From Gammaproteobacteria bacterium (lineage in GTDB: Bacteria > Pseudomonadota > Gammaproteobacteria > JAJDOJ01): DNA of 5,612 nucleotides. The position numbers were made by a program, and so were the translations under genes. The notes under the pieces are model-generated. The model did not search any database. It saw nothing but the letters and a program-made list of their open reading frames with translations, and was not told where the DNA came from. The stretch spans positions 1 through 5,612 of the forward strand of contig JALVEU010000020.1 in assembly GCA_027030565.1 (NCBI GenBank). Direction: 5' to 3'. Shown one piece after another: positions 1-5,612 of the stretch (positions within the stretch are counted from its first letter, which is position 1; the number at the start of each line of letters is the position of its first letter).

Positions 1-182
1 AGCTGGCGGTGGTGGGTCGGGGCGCGGCGGACAAGGTGCAGGTGCAGCACATGGTCTGCCGCCTACTGGGGCTGGCCGGCACCCCGGCCGAGGACGCCGC
101 CGATGCCCTGGCCGTGGCCCTGTGTCACGCCCACACCGAGGCGACCCGCCAGCGGCTGGCGGCTGCGGAGCGGGGGCGGTGA
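1..182 (+). CDS. ruvC: Crossover junction endodeoxyribonuclease RuvC, C-terminal part (5' end outside window)
   Basis: RuvC is the dimeric endonuclease that cuts Holliday junctions, working with the RuvAB motor in recombinational repair. The frame is open from base 3 to a TGA at 180-182, giving 59 residues. The fragment contains GRGAADKVQVQHMV, matching the family's conserved GTGAAEKSQVQHMV stretch. It also contains EDAADALAVALCHAH, in which the two aspartates of DAAD (codons at 93-95 and 102-104) correspond to the last two metal-binding catalytic acids, D138 and D141 of E. coli. The C-terminus ends shortly after the last helix, as is usual. Only the first two catalytic acids cannot be checked, because they lie upstream of the window. 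The stop overlaps the GTG start of ruvA by 4 nt. The identification is firm from motif identity and from ruvA-ruvB following directly. Confidence 0.96.
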   Translation, partial: LAVVGRGAADKVQVQHMVCRLLGLAGTPAEDAADALAVALCHAHTEATRQRLAAAERGR

Positions 183-784
183 TCGGGCGGCTGCGCGGCG
201 AACTGGTGGCCAAGGAGCCGCCGTACCTCATGATCGACGCCGGCGGCGTCGGCTACGAGCTGGAGGCGCCCATGTCCACGTTCTGCAGGCTTCCGGCGGT
301 GGGCGAGGGCGTGGTGTTGCTCACTCACCTGGTGGTGCGTGAGGACGCGCAGCTCCTCTATGGCTTTCTCAGCGAGGCTGAGCGCGCTCTGTTTCGCCAT
401 CTCATTCGCGTCAGCGGCATCGGCGCGCGCACCGCGCTTGCCATCCTCTCGGGGATGACCGTCGAGGAGTTCGGGCGCTGCGTGCAGGGCGGTGACGCTC
501 AGGCGCTCACCCGCCTGCCCGGGGTCGGGCGCAAGACCGCGGAACGCCTGGTGGTGGAGATGCGCGACCGACTCGGGGCGGTGCCCTCGGCCGGGGAGCC
601 GGCCACGTCGGTGCCCGGAGCGCCGGAGGCCATTGCCGAGGCGCCGGCCGACGAGGCGGTGCGTGCCCTGGTCAGCCTGGGCTACAAGGAACCGGTGGCG
701 CTGCGCATGGTGCGGGCGGTGGCCGAGCCGGGTCTGCGCAGTGAGGACCTGATCCGGCTGGCACTGAAGAAGAGCCTCTCGTGA
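179..784 (+). CDS. ruvA: Holliday junction branch migration complex subunit RuvA
   Basis: RuvA binds the four-way junction as a tetramer and loads the RuvB motors onto it. The 201-residue product is close to the 203 residues of E. coli RuvA. Domain I (residues 1-63) begins MIGRLRGELVAKEPP and includes GGVGYEL. E55 and D56 match the acidic pin that separates strands at the crossover. Two helix-hairpin-helix DNA-binding motifs follow: VSGIGARTALAIL (78-90) and LTRLPGVGRKTAERLVVEM (110-128). A proline/alanine-rich flexible linker (about 134-157) leads to the C-terminal RuvB-binding domain (about 158-201, with ALVSLGYKEPVA). I chose GTG at 179 because the family starts M-I-G-R-L and GGAG at 167-170 is a well-placed ribosome binding site. 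An in-frame ATG at 122 lies inside ruvC and would add non-homologous sequence. The gene overlaps ruvC and ruvB by GTGA on each side. Confidence 0.98.
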   Translation: MIGRLRGELVAKEPPYLMIDAGGVGYELEAPMSTFCRLPAVGEGVVLLTHLVVREDAQLLYGFLSEAERALFRHLIRVSGIGARTALAILSGMTVEEFGRCVQGGDAQALTRLPGVGRKTAERLVVEMRDRLGAVPSAGEPATSVPGAPEAIAEAPADEAVRALVSLGYKEPVALRMVRAVAEPGLRSEDLIRLALKKSLS

Positions 785-1830
785 GTGACGCACGACTGGT
801 GAGCGCAGACCCGGAAGGGGGCGAGCGGACCCTGGAGGCCGACATCCGGCCCCGCTGGCTGGCCGAGTACGTGGGCCAGGCCGAGGCCCGGGAACAGCTC
901 GAGATCTTCATCCAGGCCGCGCGTCGTCGGGCCGAGGCGCTGGATCACGTGCTGGTCTTCGGTCCACCGGGCCTGGGCAAGACCACGCTTGCCCACATCA
1001 TCGCCAACGAGCTGGACGTGAACCTGCACCACACGGCGGGCCCGGTGCTGGAGAAGCCTGGCGACCTGGCGGCCCTGCTCACCAATCTGGAGCCGCGCGA
1101 CGTGCTCTTCGTGGACGAGATCCATCGGCTGAGCCCGGTGGTGGAGGAGATCCTCTATCCCGCCATGGAGGATTTCCAACTGGACATCGTGATCGGCGAG
1201 GGTCCGGCCGCACGCTCCATCAAGTTGGATCTCGCCCCCTTCACCCTGGTGGGGGCCACCACGCGTGCGGGCCTGCTCACCTCGCCCCTGCGCGACCGTT
1301 TCGGGGTGGTGCTGCGCCTGGAGTTCTACACTGTCGCCGAGCTCACGCGCATCGTGACCCGAGCGGCGCGCATCCTGGGCGTGCCCATCGAGCCGGAGGG
1401 TGCAGGCGAGATCGCCCGCCGGGCCCGGGGGACCCCGCGCATCGCCAACCGCCTGTTGCGCCGCGTACGCGATTTCGCCGAGGTCCGTGCGGCGGGCCGG
1501 ATCACCGGCGAGGTGGCCCGTCAGGCGCTGGATCTGCTCAAGGTGGATGCCAACGGTTTCGATCACATGGACCGCGTACTGTTGCTCACCGTGATGGAGA
1601 AGTTCGGCGGCGGTCCGGTGGGCCTGGACAACCTGGCGGCGGCCATCGGCGAAGAACGCGGCACCATCGAGGACGTCATCGAGCCGTACCTCATCCAGCA
1701 GGGCTTCCTCATGCGCACACCGCGCGGGCGGGTGGCGACCGCCAACGCCTACCGCCACTTTGGCCTGCGGCCGCCGCGTGGAGGCGAGGCGCAAGGCGAG
1801 ATCCCGGATCTCCTGACCCCGCAGGACTGA
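781..1830 (+). CDS. ruvB: Holliday junction ATP-dependent DNA helicase RuvB
   Basis: RuvB is the hexameric AAA+ motor that pulls DNA arms through the RuvA-bound junction. The 349-residue protein has the full family layout. The N-terminal signature IRPRWLAEYVGQ lies at 22-33 and Walker A GPPGLGKT at 61-68. Walker B is VLFVDE (108-113, D112/E113), followed by IHRLSPVVEE. Sensor 1 is in GATTRAG (158-164). The arginine finger in SPLRDRFG is R173, equivalent to R174 of E. coli. The sensor 2 region is RGTPRIANRLLRRVRDF (from 216). The C-terminal winged-helix DNA-binding domain ends with EPYLIQQGFL and TPRGRVAT. GTG at 781 overlaps the ruvA stop by 4 nt and gives a normal N-terminus. A second GTG at 799 is possible but has no better support. 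The preceding AAGAAGAG (767-774) is a modest ribosome binding site, so coupling to ruvA is likely. No terminator is visible after the gene. Confidence 0.99.
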   Translation: MSDARLVSADPEGGERTLEADIRPRWLAEYVGQAEAREQLEIFIQAARRRAEALDHVLVFGPPGLGKTTLAHIIANELDVNLHHTAGPVLEKPGDLAALLTNLEPRDVLFVDEIHRLSPVVEEILYPAMEDFQLDIVIGEGPAARSIKLDLAPFTLVGATTRAGLLTSPLRDRFGVVLRLEFYTVAELTRIVTRAARILGVPIEPEGAGEIARRARGTPRIANRLLRRVRDFAEVRAAGRITGEVARQALDLLKVDANGFDHMDRVLLLTVMEKFGGGPVGLDNLAAAIGEERGTIEDVIEPYLIQQGFLMRTPRGRVATANAYRHFGLRPPRGGEAQGEIPDLLTPQD

Positions 1831-1867
1831 GCCCGCGAGAGCGGTGTCGTCGGCCGCACGAAATCGT

Positions 1868-1896
1868 TTGACATCGTCTGCAGAAAGGTGCCTAAT
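1868..1896 (+). promoter_or_regulatory. Sigma70-type promoter of the RRM gene
   Basis: A perfect -35 hexamer TTGACA (1868-1873) is followed after exactly 17 bp by CCTAAT (1891-1896). The latter matches the -10 consensus TATAAT at four of six positions, including the conserved final T. Transcription would start near 1903. This lies 38 bp behind ruvB in DNA that codes for nothing recognisable, and it gives the RRM gene its own transcription independent of ruv. There is no extended -10 TG at the right spacing and no obvious AT-rich UP element. The call rests on pattern only. Confidence 0.6.
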
Positions 1897-1902
1897 GGGT
1901 GC

Positions 1903-2077
1903 CGACGCACGATGCGTCCCCCGCCAGAGGAATCCTGCCTTTTGGACCGGCTTTCCAGTTCTGATGAGGGAGATTGAAGCGCAGCCCCGCGAGGGGCCGC
2001 GGCTGCCGTTGCGGCATTTGTGCCGGCCGCAGGGTGGTTCGAACGATTACGGCGCAATTTGCACGAGAAAACGATCG
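1903..2077 (+). promoter_or_regulatory. Long structured 5' leader of the RRM gene (candidate cis-regulatory RNA)
   Basis: If the promoter at 1868-1896 is used, the RRM mRNA has a leader of about 175 nt, much longer than needed. It contains several perfect stems. GACGCA/TGCGTC (1904-1909/1913-1918) sits at the very 5' end with a CGA loop. GCCCC/GGGGC (1984-1988/1993-1997) has a GNRA-type GCGA loop. TGCCG/CGGCA pairs 2004-2008 with 2012-2016, and CGGCA/TGCCG pairs 2012-2016 with 2021-2025. The last two share CGGCA and so cannot form together. Two other alternatives are GCAGCC/GGCTGC (1981-1986/2001-2006) and TGCGGC/GCCGCA (2010-2015/2026-2031). The ribosome binding site before the start is poor (GAGAAAA, 2065-2071). 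Long leaders are known for cold-induced RNA-binding-protein genes. A thermosensor, autoregulation by the RRM protein, or simple mRNA stabilisation would all fit. No known riboswitch class is recognised. Confidence 0.4.
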
Positions 2078-2359
2078 ATGAACATTTACGTTGGAAACCT
2101 TCCCTATTCCACCACCGAAGACGATCTGCGCGGCATGTTCGCGGAGTATGGTGTGGTCGAGTCCGTGAGCATCATCGAGGATCGCTTCACGGGCCAGTCC
2201 AAGGGATTCGGGTTCGTGGAGATGCCCAACAATTCCGAGGCGGATCAGGCCATCAAGGGCCTGAACGAGGCCTCGGTGGGCGGGCGTCGCCTCAAGGTCA
2301 ACCAGGCCCGTCCGCGCAGTGACCGTCCGCGTCGCGCAGGTGGGGGTGGTCGCTTCTAA
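2078..2359 (+). CDS. Single-RRM RNA-binding protein with Arg/Gly-rich tail
   Basis: This 93-residue cytoplasmic protein consists of one RNA recognition motif and a short tail. The RRM spans about residues 1-79. RNP2 is IYVGNL (3-8) and RNP1 is KGFGFVEM (42-49), with the stacking aromatics Y4, F44 and F46 in place. The beta-alpha-beta pattern continues through SEADQAIKGLN and GGRRLKVNQARPR. Residues 78-93 are basic and glycine-rich, ending GGGGRF. This compact form matches the bacterial glycine-tailed RRM family (cyanobacterial Rbp-type and proteobacterial relatives), several of which are cold-induced and bind RNA. The exact RNA target here is unknown. ATG at 2078 was chosen because the family begins directly at M-(N/K)-I-Y-V-G-N-L. 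The frame is open upstream to 1844, but that extension would run through the promoter and has no RRM character. The gene is flanked by its own promoter and terminator, so it is probably monocistronic. Confidence 0.95.
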   Translation: MNIYVGNLPYSTTEDDLRGMFAEYGVVESVSIIEDRFTGQSKGFGFVEMPNNSEADQAIKGLNEASVGGRRLKVNQARPRSDRPRRAGGGGRF

Positions 2360-2413
2360 GCCCCACTGGGCAAAGCTGTGCGGCCGGACCCGGCCAGCGC
2401 ATGTTGTGAAGAG

Positions 2414-2440
2414 GGCCGCAGCGTGAGCTGCGGCCTTTTT
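2414..2440 (+). terminator. Rho-independent terminator after the RRM gene
   Basis: A perfect 9-bp stem GGCCGCAGC/GCTGCGGCC (2414-2422/2427-2435) closes on a GTGA tetraloop of the stable GNRA type. It is followed at once by TTTTT (2436-2440). The bases just before the stem (GAAGAG, 2408-2413) can also pair with the T tract and following C. It lies 55 bp after the RRM stop and separates that unit from the transporter gene. Read on the minus strand the hairpin is followed by CTCTTC, which is not a U tract, so termination should act on the + strand only. Confidence 0.95.
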
Positions 2441-2517
2441 CGTATGTCCGCTGCGCTCGCCATCGATGGGGCATCCCGGCGGACTCGAGGCGAACGGGGG
2501 GCGCCGGACGCCTGGGC

Positions 2518-2522
2518 AGGGG
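2518..2522 (+). promoter_or_regulatory. Ribosome binding site fixing the GTG start at 2530
   Basis: AGGGG lies 7 nt before the GTG at 2530, near-ideal Shine-Dalgarno spacing. It supports this start over later in-frame GTG or ATG codons (for example the ATG at residue 18). No convincing promoter could be picked out between the terminator ending at 2440 and this site, although one must lie there if the terminator is efficient. Confidence 0.7.
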
Positions 2523-2529
2523 CACACCG

Positions 2530-5500
2530 GTGAGCCACGGGACATCGGCTGTCACGGTGGGCGGTCTGGATCGTGTGCTGATGCTGGGCCGCGGAGAGCG
2601 CGCCCTGGCCCGCCATCTCGCCCTGGTGTTCGGCCTGGTGGGCATGGGTATGGCGCTGGGGCGAGCCAGTGCCGGTGCGCTGTTCCTGGACCGTATTGGT
2701 TACGCCGGCCTGCCGATCATGTACGCCTTGCTCGGCGTCGTTGTCGCGCTGTGCAGCCTCGCCTACGCCGCATGGTCGGACCGGATGCTCCCGGAACGCC
2801 TGTTTCGTTGGCTGTTCAGCGGGCTCGCGGGACTGCTCGTACTCAACTGGCTCGGGATGCGTGCCGCCGCCGGTGCTTGGGTGTTCTCCGCCTATTTCCT
2901 GCTCTATGAGACGGCCTCCGAGCTGCTCCTGGTGCATCTGGGGCACTATGTGGCCCACAATCTAGACACCGGACAGGCCAAGCGGATCGCGCCGCTGGCG
3001 CTGGCCGGGATGCAAACGGGCACGATCGTCGGGGGGCTGTTCCTCCTGGGCCTGGTTCGGACCCTGGAGCTCCAGCACGTCCTGCTGGCCTGGGCCGCCC
3101 TGTTGCTCGCCGCGCTGGCCGTGATGGGCCGCCACCACCGTGGCGCAGGTCCCTCGCCCCTGTTTCGGCCCGAGGGCATGGGTACGGAGGCCTGGCGGGC
3201 ACAGGTGGGTGCAGGGCTGCGTCTGCTGCGACATGAGCCCCTGGTGCGGTGGGCGTCCCTGGCTTTGTTCTGCATGGTGGTGGCCTTCTATGTCCTGAGC
3301 TACAGCGCCTACCGGGTCTATGCGCAGTCCTTCGGGGGCGAGGCGCAGCTGGCGCGGTTCTTCGGTGGGCTGTCGGCCGCCACGGCGGGCGTGGCGTTGT
3401 TGCTGCAGGTGTTCGTGAGCGGGCGGATCATCGAGCGGCTGGGCATTCGGCGGGTCAACCTCCTGTTCCCCGTCACCACGCTGGTGAGCTTCGCGTTGAT
3501 GCTGGGGTTCTATGCCTGGCCCGCGGCCCTGGTGGCGAGCTTCAACAAGGATGCGGTGATGCCGGCATTCCGCAACCCAGTACGCAACCTGTTCTTCGAT
3601 GCCCTTCCGCCCGGGCAACAAGGACGGGCCCGGGCCATGTCGGTGATGATCTTTCTCCCCCTGGCGCTTTCGGCCTGCGGCTCGTTGTTGTGGGCGGTGC
3701 AGGCCACGGAGGAGGTGCGCCCCTTCCTGGGTCTCGGTCTGGCTGCGGCCCTGGGTTACCTCCTGTTCAACCTGCGCATGAATCGGGCATACGTGCAGAC
3801 CCTGGGCCATCACCTGGTGGCGCGGTTGCGCACGCCGCAACACCCCGTGGAGCCGGACGGTGAGGCGGCCGGACTGCTGGAGCAGGGATTGGACACGAAC
3901 GAGCCCGGTCTGCTGCGGGTGCATCTGCGAGCGCTGCTCGGTGCCCAGCCGGAGCGGGCACGCCGTGCGATCGAGGTGCGGTGGATGCAGTGGTCACCGG
4001 TGGCGCAGCGGGCGGTCTTGGACGTGCTCGCCGGCTTGCGCGTCTCCTGGGCGGCGGAAACCGCCCGGAGGCTGGTCACCCACCCGGACCGGGAACTGCG
4101 TACGACGGCTCTGCGCTGCCTGCTGCGGACCGGGCCGGAGCGTTTGCCTGACGCGACCGGCGAGGCGGCGCCGCCAGAGCTGCGAGTGGCCGTTCTGCTG
4201 GCGCGCATGTGCTCGGAGGCGAGCGGCGGCGAAGCAGACTGCAGCATGTTTGCGTGCGACGGCCGGGCCCGGCGTGCGTTGCGCGCCTTCCTGGCCGGCG
4301 CGGCGCCCCCGGGGCGCTGGTCGGGGGCACTGCGAACCGCGGCCTTGGGCGCGGTGAGCGAAGCCCTGCAGGCCCCGCGTTCGTATACGAGGCTGGAAGC
4401 GCTGCGTGCCCTGGTGTACGTGCCCGGGTGGCTCCCCCGGCACCTCCAGGCGCAGGTGGAGCGGCAGCTGTTCGAGTGCGATGCCCGGCTCCGTGAGGCG
4501 GTGGTGCGGCTGGCCCCTCGTTTCGGAACCCATGCGTCCGAACTGCTGCGCGTTGCACTGGCCGATGGGCATCCGGGGGTGCGGAGGGCCGCGGCTCGAC
4601 AGCTGGTGGCCTTGGAAGGCGCTTCGGTGTGGGTGGAGCGGCTCGTCCACGGACGGGTCACCGCTCCGCGGGCGGCCGACGCCCTCATGGAAGTGCTCCG
4701 ATACGAGGGTGAACTGGACGCTGGACAGCTGGAGCACCTCCTGGACCCGGTGCTCGATCAGGCCCAGCACATGAAAACCGCGGCCGCGTGCCTGAGGGGT
4801 GCGTCTGCGGTGCACGCCGTGTTGCGGCGCAGCTGTGCCCAGCGGACCCGGGCGTGGCTCCGCCTCGCGCTGCGGATCATGGCATGGCGGGGACGGGAGG
4901 CCACTCTGTTGGAGGCGGCGCGATTGGGGCTCGACAGCCCGGATCCGCGGTCACGGGCCGGTGCCGAGGAGGCCATCGGCAACGTGGAGGAGCGGCAATA
5001 TGCCCGGCGCCTGCGCGCCCTGTTGGAACCCGGCTCCGGAACCCCCTGCACCGGCTGGAGTCCGGCACGGTTGGAGGCTTCGGACGATGCGTGGCTGGCG
5101 TGCTGTCTGGGTGTCCTGGACGCCAGGGAGGAGGAGAGTCCCATGTTGCAGCTGTTCGAACGCATTCGCGTCTTGCACGGCATGGACCTGTTTGCCGATG
5201 TGGACGAAGAGGACCTGCGTCACGTGGCCCTCTGGTTGGAACCGCTGGGCTGTAGTGCGGGCCAGTGCGTGTTTCGCGAGGGCGAGCCGGGGGATCGCAT
5301 GTACGTGATCGAGCGAGGCCGGGTGCTCCTGGAAAGGAAGGGGCCCGGCGGCGTGGTGGAGCTGGGTCGCTTGGGGCCGGGCCATGCGTTCGGCGAGATG
5401 AATCTGCTCGACGGTCTGCCCCGCTCGGCGACGGCGCGCATGCTGGAGGACGGCATGCTGCTCACCATGCATCGGGACCGGCTCCACGCCCTGATCCAGA

Positions 5501-5586
5501 GTTATCCGCGGATCGGGATCGGCATGCTGCGGGCGCTCTCCGTACGCCTGCGCCAGACCACTGAACGGATCGGAGGGGACCACTGA
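2530..5586 (+). CDS. Nucleotide-translocase-like transporter fused to HEAT repeats and a C-terminal cyclic-nucleotide-binding domain
   Basis: The 1018-residue protein has three parts. Residues about 28-415 form 11-12 hydrophobic helices (clear ones near 28-50, 58-80, 93-112, 114-136, 154-175, 180-200, 239-260, 277-297, 310-330, 370-392, 397-415). GQAKRIAPLALAG (148-160) resembles the EAKRFYPLFGLG stretch of ATP/ADP translocases. NPVRNLFFDALPPGQQGRAR (349-368) aligns with their late conserved segment. Residues about 450-835 are alpha-helical HEAT-type repeats; the clearest are HPDRELRTTALRCLL (518-532), DGHPGVRRAAARQLVALEG (679-697) and DSPDPRSRAGAEEAIG (802-817). Residues about 878-1010 are a CRP-type cNMP domain with FGEMNLL (954-960) and PRSAT (964-968), the phosphate-binding cassette. 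By family, NTT proteins exchange or import nucleotides, and HEAT-fused forms are known in free-living bacteria, mostly with unknown substrates. The HEAT and cNMP parts are probably cytoplasmic. Transport of nucleotides is inferred only; another MFS-like substrate is possible. There are no frameshifts. The stop overlaps the next gene by 1 nt. Confidence 0.88.
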   Translation: MSHGTSAVTVGGLDRVLMLGRGERALARHLALVFGLVGMGMALGRASAGALFLDRIGYAGLPIMYALLGVVVALCSLAYAAWSDRMLPERLFRWLFSGLAGLLVLNWLGMRAAAGAWVFSAYFLLYETASELLLVHLGHYVAHNLDTGQAKRIAPLALAGMQTGTIVGGLFLLGLVRTLELQHVLLAWAALLLAALAVMGRHHRGAGPSPLFRPEGMGTEAWRAQVGAGLRLLRHEPLVRWASLALFCMVVAFYVLSYSAYRVYAQSFGGEAQLARFFGGLSAATAGVALLLQVFVSGRIIERLGIRRVNLLFPVTTLVSFALMLGFYAWPAALVASFNKDAVMPAFRNPVRNLFFDALPPGQQGRARAMSVMIFLPLALSACGSLLWAVQATEEVRPFLGLGLAAALGYLLFNLRMNRAYVQTLGHHLVARLRTPQHPVEPDGEAAGLLEQGLDTNEPGLLRVHLRALLGAQPERARRAIEVRWMQWSPVAQRAVLDVLAGLRVSWAAETARRLVTHPDRELRTTALRCLLRTGPERLPDATGEAAPPELRVAVLLARMCSEASGGEADCSMFACDGRARRALRAFLAGAAPPGRWSGALRTAALGAVSEALQAPRSYTRLEALRALVYVPGWLPRHLQAQVERQLFECDARLREAVVRLAPRFGTHASELLRVALADGHPGVRRAAARQLVALEGASVWVERLVHGRVTAPRAADALMEVLRYEGELDAGQLEHLLDPVLDQAQHMKTAAACLRGASAVHAVLRRSCAQRTRAWLRLALRIMAWRGREATLLEAARLGLDSPDPRSRAGAEEAIGNVEERQYARRLRALLEPGSGTPCTGWSPARLEASDDAWLACCLGVLDAREEESPMLQLFERIRVLHGMDLFADVDEEDLRHVALWLEPLGCSAGQCVFREGEPGDRMYVIERGRVLLERKGPGGVVELGRLGPGHAFGEMNLLDGLPRSATARMLEDGMLLTMHRDRLHALIQSYPRIGIGMLRALSVRLRQTTERIGGDH
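5572..5578 (+). promoter_or_regulatory. Strong ribosome binding site for the gene at the right edge
   Basis: GGAGGGG lies inside the last codons of the transporter gene, 7 nt before the ATG at 5586. It is the best Shine-Dalgarno match in the window. It supports a real gene start in the TGATG overlap rather than a chance ATG. Confidence 0.75.
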
Positions 5587-5612
5587 TGCCGAAACGTCTC
5601 GCAGCCCTGCTG
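5586..5612 (+). CDS. Start of an unidentified gene, truncated by the window edge
   Basis: ATG at 5586 shares its A with the TGA of the transporter gene (TGATG) and follows a strong ribosome binding site. Only nine codons are visible: MPKRLAALL. A basic residue pair followed by a hydrophobic run is what the beginning of a signal peptide or membrane anchor looks like, so an exported or membrane product is plausible. Nine residues do not allow a family assignment. The overlap and ribosome binding site make co-translation with the transporter likely. Confidence 0.6.

Noticed and set aside
682..1794. 370-codon minus-strand frame opposite ruvB, and a similar 222-codon frame opposite ruvA (125-793).
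   Set aside because: They lie wholly opposite firmly identified genes, have histidine/arginine/glutamine-rich compositions with no domain features, and are expected in GC-rich DNA with strong third-position bias.
2037..2044. GTTCGAAC, resembling a tRNA T-loop.
   Set aside because: Flanking bases do not form a T stem, and no acceptor, anticodon or D arm is present. It is just a short palindrome.
1844..2077. In-frame upstream extension of the RRM protein (starts at 1844 or at ATG 1964).
   Set aside because: The -35 element lies inside the longer version, the added residues show no RRM or other domain character, and bacterial single-RRM proteins begin at the residue encoded at 2078.
1974..2081. 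Possible TTG-initiated leader peptide of 35 codons whose TGA overlaps the RRM ATG as ATGA.
   Set aside because: The purine-rich AGGGAG (1967-1972) is only 1 nt from the TTG, too close to serve as its ribosome binding site. No other start is available in the frame, and a 4-nt overlap can occur by chance. It could be kept in mind if orthologues preserve it.
2441..2529. Search for a promoter of the transporter gene between the terminator and its start.
   Set aside because: No pair of hexamers at 16-18 bp spacing resembled the consensus well enough to report. The promoter may be of another sigma class or simply weak.
2962..4815. Several minus-strand frames of 270-320 codons opposite the transporter gene.
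   Set aside because: Shadows of the third-position GC bias of the 1018-codon gene, with no recognisable domains and low-complexity composition.

Overview
The window looks like chromosomal DNA from a GC-rich gammaproteobacterium. The RuvA and RuvB sequences are close to the E. coli proteins, and GTG starts are frequent. I would guess a Chromatiales/Ectothiorhodospiraceae-type organism, but that is an inference from protein flavour and gene order and is not proven here. All recognisable genes are on the + strand. Every long minus-strand reading frame looks like a GC-rich shadow of a real gene.

Positions 1-1830 hold the end of a ruvC-ruvA-ruvB operon for Holliday-junction branch migration and resolution. 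ruvC is cut by the left edge; its last 59 codons carry the final two catalytic aspartates. ruvA and ruvB are complete. Each junction is a 4-nt GTGA overlap, so the three genes are probably translationally coupled.

Positions 1831-2440 form an independent small unit. A good sigma70-type promoter (TTGACA, 17 bp, CCTAAT) lies just behind ruvB. It would give a leader of about 175 nt containing several hairpins, some mutually exclusive. The leader precedes a 93-residue single-RRM RNA-binding protein of the glycine-tailed type known from bacteria. A textbook rho-independent terminator closes the unit.

Positions 2530-5586 encode a 1018-residue three-part membrane protein: an N-terminal 11-12-helix transporter domain resembling nucleotide (ATP/ADP) translocases, a long HEAT-type helical-repeat arm, and a C-terminal cyclic-nucleotide-binding domain with an intact phosphate-binding cassette. 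Its stop codon overlaps the ATG of a further gene that runs off the right edge behind a strong ribosome binding site. The two are therefore probably one operon. The fused transporter/sensor protein and the structured leader of the RRM gene are the two most interesting items; the rest is ordinary housekeeping.
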